Below, piece by piece: positions 1 to 8,846 of a stretch of 51,141 nucleotides of DNA. A program made the translations under genes and the position numbers. The notes under the pieces are model-generated. The model saw only the letters and a program-made list of their open reading frames with translations, searched no databases and was not told where the DNA came from. Source of the stretch: Kiritimatiellia bacterium (GTDB lineage Bacteria > Verrucomicrobiota > Kiritimatiellia > RFP12 > UBA1067); contig JAEDKA010000024.1 of assembly GCA_016296065.1 (NCBI GenBank), forward strand, positions 1-51,141, in the 5' to 3' direction. The stretch's first letter is position 1. Every line of letters starts with the position of its first letter.

Positions 1-68
1 TGCGCAAGGCTCTCCAAGGGCTCGGCAGCGTTTCCCAAAGGTGGGGATATTCCAGTCTCGGGGCCTGG

Positions 69-98
69 TTGACGGCGGAACGCGGCTGGTGGTATAAT
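69..98 (+). promoter_or_regulatory. Promoter of tRNA-Arg
   Basis: TTGACG (69-74) and TATAAT (93-98) are separated by 18 bases, and the tRNA begins 16 bases after the -10 box. This is a classical sigma-70-type promoter with a clear -35 box, unlike most mRNA promoters in the window. Confidence 0.75.
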
Positions 99-113
99 AT
101 CAGCCGTTTTCGC

Positions 114-190
114 GCGACTGTAGCTCAATTGGATAGAGCGTTGGCCTCCGAAGCCGAAGGTTGCTGGTTCGATCCCAGTCAGTCGCACCA
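114..190 (+). tRNA. tRNA-Arg (anticodon CCG)
   Basis: The 77-base cloverleaf has a 7-bp acceptor stem (GCGACTG with CAGTCGC), the D-arm GCTC/GAGC, and the anticodon stem TTGGC/GCCGA around loop CTCCGAA. The anticodon CCG reads CGG. The T-arm is CTGG-TTCGATC-CCAG and the 3' CCA is encoded. It has its own promoter upstream and is followed by a hairpin terminator at 204-226. Confidence 0.95.
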
Positions 191-203
191 AATTCAGATT
201 TCG

Positions 204-226
204 CCGCGCCGCACGCGCGGTTTTTT
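204..226 (+). terminator. Intrinsic terminator after tRNA-Arg
   Basis: A 6-bp GC stem, CCGCGC (204-209) with GCGCGG (215-220), has a 5-base loop and is followed by six T (221-226). The T-tract runs directly into the -10 element of the next gene, so terminator and promoter overlap. Confidence 0.75.
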
Positions 227-228
227 GG

Positions 229-234
229 TATACT
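229..234 (+). promoter_or_regulatory. -10 element (TATACT) for trpB2-like gene
   Basis: TTTTTTGG precedes TATACT, whose last base is only 7 bases before the ATG at 242. A start point 6-8 bases after the -10 would give a leaderless or 1-2 base leader mRNA. No convincing -35 box is visible. Confidence 0.55.
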
Positions 235-241
235 TTACACT

Positions 242-1615
242 ATGCAAACGATTCCATACAAGACGTATCTCGACGAGAGCGAGCTTCCCGAGTGCTGGTA
301 CAACCTGCGCGCCGACATGGCGAAGAAGCCCGCCCCGCTTCTCGTTCCCGCAACCGGAAAGCCCTGCACCGAGGCCGATCTCGCGCCCGTGTTCTGCGAG
401 GAGCTCATCCGCCAGGAGCTTGACGACAAGACCCCGCTGTTCAAGATCCCCAAGCAGATCCGCGACTTCTACCGCATGTTCCGCCCCTCGCCCCTCGTGC
501 GCGCGTACTTCCTTGAGGAGGCGCTCGGCACACCGGCGAAGATCTACTACAAGTTCGAGGGCAACAACACGTCCGGCTCGCACAAGCTCAACTCCGCCGT
601 CGCGCAGGCGTACTACGCGAAGGCGCAGGGGCTGAAGGGCGTCACGACCGAGACGGGCGCGGGCCAGTGGGGAACGGCGCTCTCGATGGCGTGCGCGTTC
701 TTCGGGCTCGACTGCCACGTCTTCATGGTGAAGTGCTCCTACGAGCAGAAGCCGTTCCGCCGCGAGGTCATGCGCACGTACGGCGCGGACGTCACGCCTT
801 CGCCCTCGATGACGACGGACGTCGGACGGCTCATCAACGCAGAGCACCCCGGCACGACGGGCTCGCTCGGCTGCGCGATCTCCGAGGCCGTCGAGTCGGC
901 CGTCAAGACGCCCGGCTACCGCTATGTCCTCGGATCGGTCCTCAACCAGGTGCTTCTCCACCAGTCGATCATCGGACTCGAGGCGCGCGCCGCGTTCAAA
1001 AAGCTCGGCACGAAGCCCGACGTCATCATCGGCTGCGCGGGAGGCGGGTCGAACCTCGGCGGACTCATCGCGCCGTTCATGGGCGAGAAGCTGCGCGGCG
1101 AGGCGGACTACCGCTTCGTCGCCGTCGAGCCCGCGAGCTGTCCGTCCCTCACGCGCGGAAAGTACGCCTACGACTACTGCGACACGGGGCGCATCTGCCC
1201 GCTCGCGAAGATGTACACAATCGGCGCGGACTACATTCCGTCCGCCAGCCACGCCGGCGGCCTTAGGTTCCACGGCATGAGCTCGACCATCTCCGAACTC
1301 TACGACCAGGGCCTCATGGAGGCGGTGAGCGTGAAGCAGACCGACGTCTTCGCGGCGGCGCAGCAGTTCGCGCGCACGGAGGGAATACTCCCCGCGCCGG
1401 AGTCGAGCCACGCCATCCGCGCGGCGATCGACGAGGCGCTCAAGTGCAAGGCCGAGGGACGCGAGGAGACGATCCTCTTCGGGCTCACCGGCACCGGATA
1501 CTTCGACATGACCGCCTACCAGGCGTTCAACGACGGAAAGATGACCGACTTCGTTCCCTCAGACGCCGACATCGCGGCGAGCCTCGAGAAGCTCCCGAAG
1601 GTCGTCGGAGCATGA
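242..1615 (+). CDS. TrpB2-type (TrpB-like) PLP-dependent tryptophan synthase beta subunit
   Basis: Encodes 457 residues. The sequence matches the TrpB2 class, which condenses indole (or a related nucleophile) with serine on PLP in the cytoplasm. The PLP lysine is K115 in GSHKLNS, followed by a TGAGQWG loop. GCAGGGSN is the phosphate-binding glycine loop. The N-terminal extension and the PFRREVMRTYGA segment fit TrpB2 rather than TrpB1. ATG 242 was chosen because the reading frame upstream runs back through the tRNA and terminator. No trpA or other trp gene is nearby, so it may salvage indole or act on another substrate. Its stop overlaps the start of the GH5 gene (ATGA). Confidence 0.88.
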   Translation: MQTIPYKTYLDESELPECWYNLRADMAKKPAPLLVPATGKPCTEADLAPVFCEELIRQELDDKTPLFKIPKQIRDFYRMFRPSPLVRAYFLEEALGTPAKIYYKFEGNNTSGSHKLNSAVAQAYYAKAQGLKGVTTETGAGQWGTALSMACAFFGLDCHVFMVKCSYEQKPFRREVMRTYGADVTPSPSMTTDVGRLINAEHPGTTGSLGCAISEAVESAVKTPGYRYVLGSVLNQVLLHQSIIGLEARAAFKKLGTKPDVIIGCAGGGSNLGGLIAPFMGEKLRGEADYRFVAVEPASCPSLTRGKYAYDYCDTGRICPLAKMYTIGADYIPSASHAGGLRFHGMSSTISELYDQGLMEAVSVKQTDVFAAAQQFARTEGILPAPESSHAIRAAIDEALKCKAEGREETILFGLTGTGYFDMTAYQAFNDGKMTDFVPSDADIAASLEKLPKVVGA

Positions 1616-3135
1616 AGAAATTTGTCGCCGTTCTGTCCGTAATGGCGGCGCTCGGCGCATTCGCCGCGGCGTGCGCGGCGGACCTTGCCGAGCCGTCGGC
1701 GTGGAGGCTTTCGCGCCACGCGTCCGTCTCCAACGGCATTCTCATCGTCGACGTTCCCGCGGTGTCCGCTGCAGAGGGTGGCTCGGGCCGCGCGCGCGTC
1801 GATCTCGCGCCGTTCGCCGGCAAGCTGCTCGAGGCGGAGATAAGGGTGCGCGGCGAAAATGTCACGAAGGGGTCCGTCGGCTGGCTCGGAATGAAGTTCA
1901 TGCTCCACTACGAGACCGAGGACGGCGCTCAGTCGTGGCCGCAGGCGAAGGCCGAGCACGGCACGTTCGGATGGAAGACGGTGCGCATCACCCACGACAT
2001 GACGGCGACGTCCGCGAAGGGCGGGACGGGCGAGCTTGTCCTGGGGCTGCAGTCGGCGAGTGGACGCCTCGAGTTCGACCTCTCGTCGCTCAAGCTGCGC
2101 GAGGCCGCCCCGATATGGCCGCGCGTCAACGGAGAACTGAAGGCGAGGTATTCGGAACGCGTTTCATCGCTTCCGCGCCTGCGCGGCGTGATGCTTCCGG
2201 GCGGAGACGTCAAGCGCGACGACTTCGAGACGCTGTCGAAGTGGGGCGCCACGCTCGCGCGCTACCAGATGATCCGCGGCTGGGGCAAGGAAAACGACAA
2301 CCAGGACGTCGGCGAATACGTCAAGTGGCTCGACGGAAGGCTCGACCACCTCGAGCGCGTCGTGCTTCCGCTCGCGCGCGAATTCGGGATACGCATCGTG
2401 GTCGATCTCCACGTCCCGCCGGGAGGACGCGACTCGGACGGCGAGATGAACATGTTCCACGACGCGGCGTTCGCGGACTGCTTCGTGTCGTGCTGGAGCC
2501 GCATCGCGAAGCGCTTCGCGGGCAACTCGGACATCATCTACGGCTACGACCTCATCAACGAGCCGCAGCAGATGCGGCGCGCGCTCGAGAACTGCGACTA
2601 CTGGAACCTCCAGCGGCGCGCGGCGGAGGCGGCGCGCGCGGCGGACCCGGAGACGACGATCATCATCGAGTCCAACGGATGGGACGCGCCGTCCGCATTC
2701 GAGTACCTCTCGCCCTTAGCGATGGACAACGTGATCTACCAGGCGCACATGTACGTTCCTCACGAGTTCACCCACCAGGGCGTCGGCGGAAGGAAATGGG
2801 ACCGCTGCGCGTATCCGGACGAGAAGCGCGGGTGGAACCGCGCGTGGCTGCGCCGTCAGATTGAGCCCGTCGTCGCGTTCGGCAAGCGCCACGGCGCGCG
2901 CATCTACTTTGGCGAGTTCTCCGCGATCGCGTGGGCCGATGGCGCAGACCGCTATATCGCCGACGTCGCGTCCATCTTCGAGGAATGCGGCTTCGACTGG
3001 ACGTACCACGCCTTCCGCGAGTGGCAGGGATGGAGCGTCGAGCACGAGTGCGACAGGCCCGACGGCAAGTTCCGCAGCTCTGACGACAACGCAAGGATGC
3101 GCGCGCTTAAGTCCGCGCTCAAGGCCGGGAGATAG
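1612..3135 (+). CDS. Secreted GH5-type glycoside hydrolase (cellulase-like)
   Basis: Encodes 507 residues. An N-terminal signal peptide (about 1-23, ending near ACA-AD) indicates export. Residues about 30-170 look like a beta-sandwich carbohydrate-binding region. The (beta/alpha)8 GH5-like domain follows from about 185. The acid/base glutamate is E317 in LINEP and the nucleophile is E435 in YFGEFSA, both at the expected strand ends. VVDLHVPPGG is the typical strand with the conserved His. The probable role is endo-hydrolysis of a beta-linked glucan or mannan; the substrate cannot be read from the sequence. The start overlaps the stop of the trpB-like gene, suggesting co-transcription with no obvious functional link. 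Confidence 0.85.
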   Translation: MKKFVAVLSVMAALGAFAAACAADLAEPSAWRLSRHASVSNGILIVDVPAVSAAEGGSGRARVDLAPFAGKLLEAEIRVRGENVTKGSVGWLGMKFMLHYETEDGAQSWPQAKAEHGTFGWKTVRITHDMTATSAKGGTGELVLGLQSASGRLEFDLSSLKLREAAPIWPRVNGELKARYSERVSSLPRLRGVMLPGGDVKRDDFETLSKWGATLARYQMIRGWGKENDNQDVGEYVKWLDGRLDHLERVVLPLAREFGIRIVVDLHVPPGGRDSDGEMNMFHDAAFADCFVSCWSRIAKRFAGNSDIIYGYDLINEPQQMRRALENCDYWNLQRRAAEAARAADPETTIIIESNGWDAPSAFEYLSPLAMDNVIYQAHMYVPHEFTHQGVGGRKWDRCAYPDEKRGWNRAWLRRQIEPVVAFGKRHGARIYFGEFSAIAWADGADRYIADVASIFEECGFDWTYHAFREWQGWSVEHECDRPDGKFRSSDDNARMRALKSALKAGR

Positions 3136-3138
3136 CGC

Positions 3139-4017
3139 TTGGGCGTACTCCTTGCAGTCCTCGCCGCGACGGTCGTCGGCGCTTCGCTCGCCGTTTCGGG
3201 CGCGGTGCTGCAGGGCGTCCTCAGGAATCCGCTTGCAGAGCCCTACATACTCGGCATAGTCGGCGGAGGCGCGCTGTTCTCCGCGATAGCCGTGAAGTTC
3301 GGACTCGTCGCGGCAGGTGACTGGGTGATCCCGGTTTCGTGTTTCCTCGGCTCGTGCTTCTCGCTGCTCCTCCTGCTCCTCGTCGCGTACTTCGCGGCGA
3401 AGGCGAGGGACGCGAACGGCGCGGACGCGCAGATGCGCTCGAGCGGGTCGACGATCGTCGTCGCGGGATTCGTGGTCGGAGGCTTCACCGGGTCGCTCGA
3501 CTGGCTCGTCCTGTCGTACTGTCCGCCCGAGGAGTTCGCAAAGCTCAGCAAGTGGCTCTACGGCTCGCTCGACCACGTGACGTGGCGCGCGCTCGCGTTC
3601 GGCGCCGCGGCGCTTGCGGTCTCGCTCGCTGTCCTCTGGCGTCTCAGGAGGGAGCTGAACGTGATGGAGCTCGGACACGACGAGGCGGAGTGCCTTGGCG
3701 TGGACACGCGCAAGGTGAAGCTTGTGGCCATCGCCGCGGTGTCGCTCGCGACGGCTGTTTCGGTGTCGCTGGCGGGGGCTGTGGGGTTCGCCGGGCTCGT
3801 CGTGCCGCACTTCGTTCGGCGCGTGTTCGGTCCGAGAATGCAGCTCCTCGTCCCGCTCTCCGCGGCGTTCGGCGGTGCGTTCCTCGTCTTCGCGCACGCC
3901 GTCAGCAGGCTCTTTCCCGAGGGAATAGGCGTGGGCGTCGTATGCGCGATCTTCGGCGCGCCGTTCTTCCTCTTCCTCCTCGCTTCGCGCCGGAGCGGAG
4001 AGGGCCGCGACGTCTGA
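3139..4017 (+). CDS. FecCD-family ABC transporter permease, N-terminally short
   Basis: Encodes 292 residues if read from TTG 3139. It matches the FecCD/BtuC permease family (siderophore, haem or cobalamin import), with the LQGVLRNPLAEP motif, a central hydrophobic core and a C-terminal GAPFFLFLL segment. Family members are usually about 330 residues and begin with an extra membrane helix and an R-x-PR motif; both are missing. The GH5 stop codon lies four bases upstream in the same frame, so the missing part cannot be upstream. No ATPase or binding protein is adjacent. Function is uncertain; it may be a rearranged remnant. Confidence 0.7.
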   Translation: MGVLLAVLAATVVGASLAVSGAVLQGVLRNPLAEPYILGIVGGGALFSAIAVKFGLVAAGDWVIPVSCFLGSCFSLLLLLLVAYFAAKARDANGADAQMRSSGSTIVVAGFVVGGFTGSLDWLVLSYCPPEEFAKLSKWLYGSLDHVTWRALAFGAAALAVSLAVLWRLRRELNVMELGHDEAECLGVDTRKVKLVAIAAVSLATAVSVSLAGAVGFAGLVVPHFVRRVFGPRMQLLVPLSAAFGGAFLVFAHAVSRLFPEGIGVGVVCAIFGAPFFLFLLASRRSGEGRDV

Positions 4018-4033
4018 CGCGCCCTGGATATGG

Positions 4034-4039
4034 TATAAT
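4034..4039 (+). promoter_or_regulatory. -10 element (TATAAT) for fprA-like gene
   Basis: TATGGTATAATATG places the -10 box 9 bases before the ATG at 4049. A more upstream ATG at 4040 overlaps the promoter and is unlikely to be used. Confidence 0.6.
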
Positions 4040-4048
4040 ATGTCCATT

Positions 4049-5212
4049 ATGAAGATTACCGATGACATTCTCTACGTCGGCGTCAACGATCACGACGTCG
4101 ATCTTTTCGAAGGCCAGTTCGAAGTCCCGCTTGGGATGGCATACAACTCATACGTCGTGAAGGCGCAGAAAGTCGCCGTCATGGACACGGTGGACGTCCG
4201 CTTCGGCGACGAGTGGCTGAAGAACGTTGCAGCGGCGACGGACCGCGTGGACTACCTCGTGGTGCAGCACATGGAGCCCGACCACTCCGCGAACATCGCG
4301 CGCTTCGCCGAGGCGTATCCGGACGCGAAGATCGTCTCGTCCATGCCTGCCTTCGCGATGATGAAGAACTACTTCGGCACGGACTTCGCGGACCGCCGCG
4401 TCGTCGTGAAGGAAGGCGACTCGCTCGACCTTGGCGGACGCTCCCTCGCGTTCGTCGGCGCGCCGATGGTGCACTGGCCGGAGGTCATCGTCACGTGGGA
4501 CGCCGCGACGGGCACGCTCTTCTCCGCGGACGGATTCGGCAAGTTCGGCGCGAACGACAAGGTCGACCCGGAAGGGTGGGACTGCGAGGCGCGCCGCTAC
4601 TACTTCGGCATCGTCGGCAAGTTCGGCGCGCAGGTGCAGGCGCTCCTCAAGAAGGCCGCGGGGCTCCCGATTGCGCGCATCTGCCCGCTGCATGGTCCGG
4701 TGCTGCAGACGCCCGAGGAGATCGCCCATGTCGTGAAGCAGTACCAGACATGGAGCTCGTACGGAGTCGAGACGGAGGGCGTGTGCGTCGCATACACCTC
4801 GGTCTACGGACACACCAAGGCGGTCGTCGAGAAGTTCTGCGAGATATTGAAGGCGAAGGGCTGCCCCAAGGTCGCGTGCGCCGACCTTGCGCGCGACGAC
4901 ATGTACGAGACGATCGAGGACGGGTTCCGCTACGGCAGGCTCGTGCTCGCGACGACGACGTACAACACGGGCGTCTTCCCGAAAATGGAGGAGTACATTC
5001 GCCACCTCCTCAGGCGCAACTATCAGAACCGCAAGGTCGGTCTCATCGAGAACGGCACGTGGGGTCCGATGGCCGCGAAGGGCATGAAGGACCTTCTCTC
5101 GTCCGCGAAGGGCATCGAGTTCTGCGGCACGACCGTGACGGTGAAAGGCTCGATGACGGCGGAAACCGTTGCGCAGCTCGAGAAGCTTGCAGACGAGATT
5201 CTGGCCGGCTGA
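4049..5212 (+). CDS. FprA-family A-type flavoprotein (flavodiiron protein)
   Basis: Encodes 387 residues, normal for the two-domain family that reduces O2 to water or NO to N2O in anaerobes. The N-terminal metallo-beta-lactamase-like domain has the diiron ligand pattern HMEPDH, then a His in PMVHWPE, an Asp in SADGFG and a His in PLHGP. The C-terminal flavodoxin domain starts near residue 250 with the FMN loop YTSVYGHTK. ATG 4049 is preferred over ATG 4040, which lies inside the -10 box. No rubredoxin gene is adjacent. It probably acts as a cytosolic oxygen scavenger. Confidence 0.92.
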   Translation: MKITDDILYVGVNDHDVDLFEGQFEVPLGMAYNSYVVKAQKVAVMDTVDVRFGDEWLKNVAAATDRVDYLVVQHMEPDHSANIARFAEAYPDAKIVSSMPAFAMMKNYFGTDFADRRVVVKEGDSLDLGGRSLAFVGAPMVHWPEVIVTWDAATGTLFSADGFGKFGANDKVDPEGWDCEARRYYFGIVGKFGAQVQALLKKAAGLPIARICPLHGPVLQTPEEIAHVVKQYQTWSSYGVETEGVCVAYTSVYGHTKAVVEKFCEILKAKGCPKVACADLARDDMYETIEDGFRYGRLVLATTTYNTGVFPKMEEYIRHLLRRNYQNRKVGLIENGTWGPMAAKGMKDLLSSAKGIEFCGTTVTVKGSMTAETVAQLEKLADEILAG

Positions 5213-5242
5213 ACTGCTGTCGGCGCGTCGGGAGGGTGAGCC

Positions 5243-6025
5243 GTGAAGATTGCGGTCATGAGCGACGTCCATGCGAATCCGCATGCGCTCGATGCGGCGC
5301 TTGCGGACGCGCGCAGGCTCGGCTGCACACGGTTCCTCCTTCTCGGCGACGTCACCGGATACGGCTACGACGCCAAGTCGTCGCTTGACGCCGTCCGGAA
5401 GGCCTTCGACGTCGTGCTTCTCGGCAACCACGACGCTGCCTGTGCCGGACTCGAGCCTGAGTGGCTCGTCATGGCAAACCACAACTACGACGTCGACAGG
5501 GCGCAGCGCGAGACGCTTGCCGAGGCTGACCTCGCATGGCTTCGCGTGCTGCCGGAGGTCCATTCGGAATTCGACGCGGCGTTCGTGCACGGCGACTTTT
5601 CGCCGCCGCTTGCCTGGAACTACGTGTTCTCCGTTCCGGACGCCGCAGGCTGTTTCCTCGCCCGCGACGAGCGCGTTCTCTTCTGCGGGCACACCCACCA
5701 CGCCGCGGTGTGGGTGCGGGAGGACGATGGAGCTGTCGTGCCGAAGTTCGAGGCCCGTTTCTCCCGTCCCGCTGCAAAGGCGGAGTCGGCGTCCTTCGCC
5801 CTGGCCAAGGGGTGCCGCTATGTCGTCAACGTCGGCAGCGTTGGGTATCCGCGCGCCGACCTCTGCTCGACGTACGCGATCTACGACACGGAGAAGGGGC
5901 GCGTGGGCTTGCGGCGGCTGCCGTTCGACTTCAAGGACTACGTGATGTCGATGCTGTCGCGCAAGGTGCAGCTGCCGATGTGGCTCTGCGATCTGCTGGC
6001 CGGAGCGAGGGGCGCGATGCGGTGA
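5243..6025 (+). CDS. Calcineurin-like metallophosphoesterase
   Basis: Encodes 260 residues from a GTG start, supported by the Shine-Dalgarno GGAGG at 5231-5235. The metallophosphoesterase motifs appear in order: D-x-H in MSDVHANPHAL, GDVTGYG, GNHD, a mid-protein His (VHGDFSPP) and CGHTH. This is the YfcE/MJ0936-like class of small bimetal phosphodiesterases; the substrate is unknown. It lies 30 bases after fprA and probably shares its transcript. Confidence 0.85.
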   Translation: MKIAVMSDVHANPHALDAALADARRLGCTRFLLLGDVTGYGYDAKSSLDAVRKAFDVVLLGNHDAACAGLEPEWLVMANHNYDVDRAQRETLAEADLAWLRVLPEVHSEFDAAFVHGDFSPPLAWNYVFSVPDAAGCFLARDERVLFCGHTHHAAVWVREDDGAVVPKFEARFSRPAAKAESASFALAKGCRYVVNVGSVGYPRADLCSTYAIYDTEKGRVGLRRLPFDFKDYVMSMLSRKVQLPMWLCDLLAGARGAMR

Positions 6026-6078
6026 CAAAAGTGCCTGCATGGGTTTTAAGGTGATCAAAACAACAAAAGGAATACAAA

Positions 6079-8082
6079 ATGAACGGAATGGAAATCGCGC
6101 TTGCCGGATACCTTGTGTTCGGGCAGGTCATACCGGGCGGACAGAAGGAGATCGTCAAGCACGCGGGGCTTCAGGTGATCCACGCGGACGGAGCCGTAAC
6201 ACTCAGGTTGAATGAGACTGGTCGCAGGGAGATCGCGGAGAACGGCGCGAAGCATGTCGTCATTTCACTTGAGGACGAGGCGCGTCCGTTCCGCGTCGTT
6301 CGCCATGTGCGCACGTGGGACGACGTCGACGCCGTTGAGACGTGGGTGGAGATCAGCCACGACGAGGCGGGGCCCGTGCGCCTCGTCAGGGCCGACAGCT
6401 TTGCCTCCGCGATAGACGTCCCCGCGCAGGAGGTCGGCGTGCTGGGCCTCGTGGGCAACTGGGGGCATGAGGCCAACGTCAGCGAGTCGAAGGTCGCGAA
6501 CGGACAGATTGTCGAGCTCGCTTCGCGCGCCGGAACGCGCGACGCGTGGGAGGCGAACGCGGCGATGATGGTCTCGTTCGGTCCGTCGGACGAAGAGAGC
6601 GGAAAGGTCCTCGGCGTGGCGCTCGAATGGACCGGCACGACGTCGCGGCGCATCCGCCGCGGATGGGACGGGAAGACGACGGAGGTCTTCGCCGGCGTAG
6701 AGATGACGACGGGGCCGTATGTCCTCGACGCGGGCAAGGTGTTCACGACGCCGAAGGCGGTGCTCGTGTGGACCGAGAAGGGCCGCGGAGAGGTCTCCCT
6801 CCAGTACCACCGCTGGGCCAGGCGCCATCTGATGCCGCACGGCGGCGCGCTTCATCCGGTGCTGCTTAACAGCTGGGAGGGCTCGTACTTCAGCTTCACG
6901 GAGAAGACGCTCACCGACATGATGGACGGCGTCGCGGAGATGGGCGGGGAGATGTTCGTCCTCGACGACGGATGGTTCGGACGCGGCAAGTACGCGCGCG
7001 ACGACAAGAACAAGGACACGGTTGGACTCGGCGACTGGTTCGTGAACGAGGAGAAGCTTCCTCGCGGACTCGGCTATCTCGCCGACGAGTGCGCCAAGCG
7101 CGGGCTCAAGTTCGGGCTTTGGGTCGAGCCGGAGATGGTGAACGTCAAGAGCTTCCTCGCAGAGGAGCATCCGGAATGGATCCTTCGCGAGGAGGGCAGG
7201 CCGCTTGCCCTCGGGCGCGGCGGCACGCAGACCGTGCTCGACTACACCAATCCCGCGGTGCGCGACAGGATATTCGCGGACCTCGACAAGGTGTACGCGT
7301 CCGTGCCGACGCTTGCGTACATCAAGTGGGACTCCAACCAGAACATCGTCAATCCGGGCTCGACCTACCTCCCTGCGGACCGCCAGCCCAACCTCTGGTA
7401 CGACTACACGATCGGGCTCTACGACCTTCTGGCGAAGTTCCAGGCCAAGCGTCCTGACATCATGGTTCAGGCGTGCGCGTCGGGCGGCGGCCATATGGAC
7501 TTCGGCTTCCTGCGCTACGCGGACGAGTTCTGGGCGAGCGACGACACCGATCCCTACCTGCGCGTGTTCATCCAGTGGGGCGCCTCGCAGTTCTATCCGG
7601 CGTGCGCCATGGCGTGCCATGTCACGGAGTCGCCCAACCACTACACGAAGCGCGTGACGCCGCTAAAGTACAGATTCGACGTCGCGATGTGCGGCAGGAT
7701 GGGCTTCGAGCTGCATCCGAGCAAGCTCACGCCGGAGGAGATTGCGTTCGGGAAGAGGGCGGTCGCGGACTACAAGCGCATCCGTCCGGTCGTCCAGCAG
7801 GGCGATCTCTACCGCCTCGCCTCGCCGTATGAGAATCCGTACTCCGCGCTCATGTTCGCGGACGAGGGGAAGGCGCACGCCGTGGTGATGGTGCTGGGGC
7901 TGGATGGCGAGGGGAAGAAGTCCGTCTCGCTCAACCTCTCCGGACTCGAGGAGGGCGTGGAGTACGCGATCAAGGAGATCAACTGCGACAAGCCGCATCC
8001 GGCCAAGTTCTCCGGACGCTCCCTCGAGCTTGAGCTCGACGGTCCGTTCGATTCGGCCGTGTTCGAGCTCTGGACGAAGTAA
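6079..8082 (+). CDS. GH36-type alpha-galactosidase
   Basis: Encodes 667 residues. It has a GH36 architecture: N-terminal beta-supersandwich (about 1-250), catalytic (beta/alpha)8 barrel (about 255-570) and a C-terminal beta domain. The nucleophile is D418 in IKWDSNQ, and the acid/base lies in SDDTDP (488-492). FVLDDGWFG and GLWVEPEMV are typical barrel strands. It releases alpha-1,6-galactose from raffinose-type sugars or galactomannan. No signal peptide is evident, so it is probably cytoplasmic and needs imported oligosaccharides. A second in-frame ATG at 6088 is possible; an AAAGGA purine stretch precedes 6079. Confidence 0.9.
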   Translation: MNGMEIALAGYLVFGQVIPGGQKEIVKHAGLQVIHADGAVTLRLNETGRREIAENGAKHVVISLEDEARPFRVVRHVRTWDDVDAVETWVEISHDEAGPVRLVRADSFASAIDVPAQEVGVLGLVGNWGHEANVSESKVANGQIVELASRAGTRDAWEANAAMMVSFGPSDEESGKVLGVALEWTGTTSRRIRRGWDGKTTEVFAGVEMTTGPYVLDAGKVFTTPKAVLVWTEKGRGEVSLQYHRWARRHLMPHGGALHPVLLNSWEGSYFSFTEKTLTDMMDGVAEMGGEMFVLDDGWFGRGKYARDDKNKDTVGLGDWFVNEEKLPRGLGYLADECAKRGLKFGLWVEPEMVNVKSFLAEEHPEWILREEGRPLALGRGGTQTVLDYTNPAVRDRIFADLDKVYASVPTLAYIKWDSNQNIVNPGSTYLPADRQPNLWYDYTIGLYDLLAKFQAKRPDIMVQACASGGGHMDFGFLRYADEFWASDDTDPYLRVFIQWGASQFYPACAMACHVTESPNHYTKRVTPLKYRFDVAMCGRMGFELHPSKLTPEEIAFGKRAVADYKRIRPVVQQGDLYRLASPYENPYSALMFADEGKAHAVVMVLGLDGEGKKSVSLNLSGLEEGVEYAIKEINCDKPHPAKFSGRSLELELDGPFDSAVFELWTK

Positions 8083-8095
8083 CAGGGTCGCCGCG

Positions 8096-8116
8096 TTTTT
8101 CACAGGGACTGTCCCC
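8096..8116 (+). repeat. Short palindrome (GGGACTGTCCC) in the 8083-8192 gap
   Basis: The spacer between the GH36 gene and the response regulator contains GGGACTGTCCC preceded by a T-run, with no strong terminator shape. It may be a leftover palindromic repeat. It is the only copy in the window. Confidence 0.3.
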
Positions 8117-8166
8117 CAGTTAATTCCGCCGAGGCGACCTGCTACTACGAAATCATGAGGATTTGG

Positions 8167-8172
8167 TACAAT
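8167..8172 (+). promoter_or_regulatory. -10 element (TACAAT) for response regulator
   Basis: ATTTGGTACAATT matches the local TTTGGTATAAT consensus. It lies 20 bases before ATG 8193, with a purine-rich GGGG ribosome-binding stretch at 8181-8184 between them. Confidence 0.5.
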
Positions 8173-8192
8173 TAAGAAAAAGGGGACGAAGG

Positions 8193-8825
8193 ATGAAGAA
8201 GATCAAGGTGCTTCTTGTCGATGATCATGCGGTAGTGCGAATGGGCCTCAAGTATGCGCTTTCACTCTTCAAGGACATTGAGCTAGCCGGCGAGCTGTCG
8301 GATGGGGAACGCGCGGCGGAACTCATGAAAAGCTCGGGCGCGGATGTCGCCCTGCTTGACATCAGGATGCCGGGCAAGGACGGCCTAGCCGCCCTCGGCG
8401 AGATGCTTGCGGCAGATCCTTCCGCAAAGGTTGTAATGCTCACTACGAGCTCAATGGAGGAAGACGTATATGCCGCGCTGAACGCCGGCGCGAAGGGATA
8501 CGTCCTAAAGGACCGCAATCCGGAGAACATCATCAAGGCAGTGCGCACCGTCGCGGAGGGCGGAACCTTTATCCCCGACGACATCAAGGCGATCTACAAG
8601 GCGAGGAGCGAGGAGCCGGAGCTTACGCCCACGGAGCGCGAGGCGGTTGGACTGCTCGTCCAGGGGCTCAGCAACAAGGCCATAGCCGAAAAGGTCGGGA
8701 TATCCGAAGACGGCGTGAAGGTACGCCTCAAGCATGCCTACGAGAAGCTCGGCGTAAATGACCGCGCTGGCGCGATATCCGTCGCCATCAGGCGCGGCAT
8801 AGCCCGTCCCGCCGGTGTGGTGTAG
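8193..8825 (+). CDS. NarL/LuxR-family response regulator
   Basis: Encodes 210 residues. The N-terminal receiver domain (about 1-118) has the acidic pair DD near residue 10, the phospho-acceptor D56 in LLDIRMPGKDG, a T/S switch residue in MLTTSS, and K in VLKDRNPE. The C-terminal LuxR-type HTH (about 145-205) carries LTPTEREAVGLLVQGLSNKAIAE-type features. ATG 8193 is preferred over an upstream TTG that lies in the -10 box. It sits 21 bases before the histidine kinase, so the two form a pair. The flanking glycosidase genes make a polysaccharide-related signal a reasonable guess. Confidence 0.92.
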   Translation: MKKIKVLLVDDHAVVRMGLKYALSLFKDIELAGELSDGERAAELMKSSGADVALLDIRMPGKDGLAALGEMLAADPSAKVVMLTTSSMEEDVYAALNAGAKGYVLKDRNPENIIKAVRTVAEGGTFIPDDIKAIYKARSEEPELTPTEREAVGLLVQGLSNKAIAEKVGISEDGVKVRLKHAYEKLGVNDRAGAISVAIRRGIARPAGVV

Positions 8826-8846
8826 TTTGCGTCCGTTCGGCGAAAA

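Noticed and set aside
1..113. Gene or RNA in the first bases of the window
   Set aside because: Only the tRNA promoter can be supported; the rest shows no coding or structural signal.
161..241. Upstream start for the TrpB2-like protein
   Set aside because: The extension would translate the 3' part of tRNA-Arg and the terminator. ATG 242 fits the family N-terminus and the promoter.
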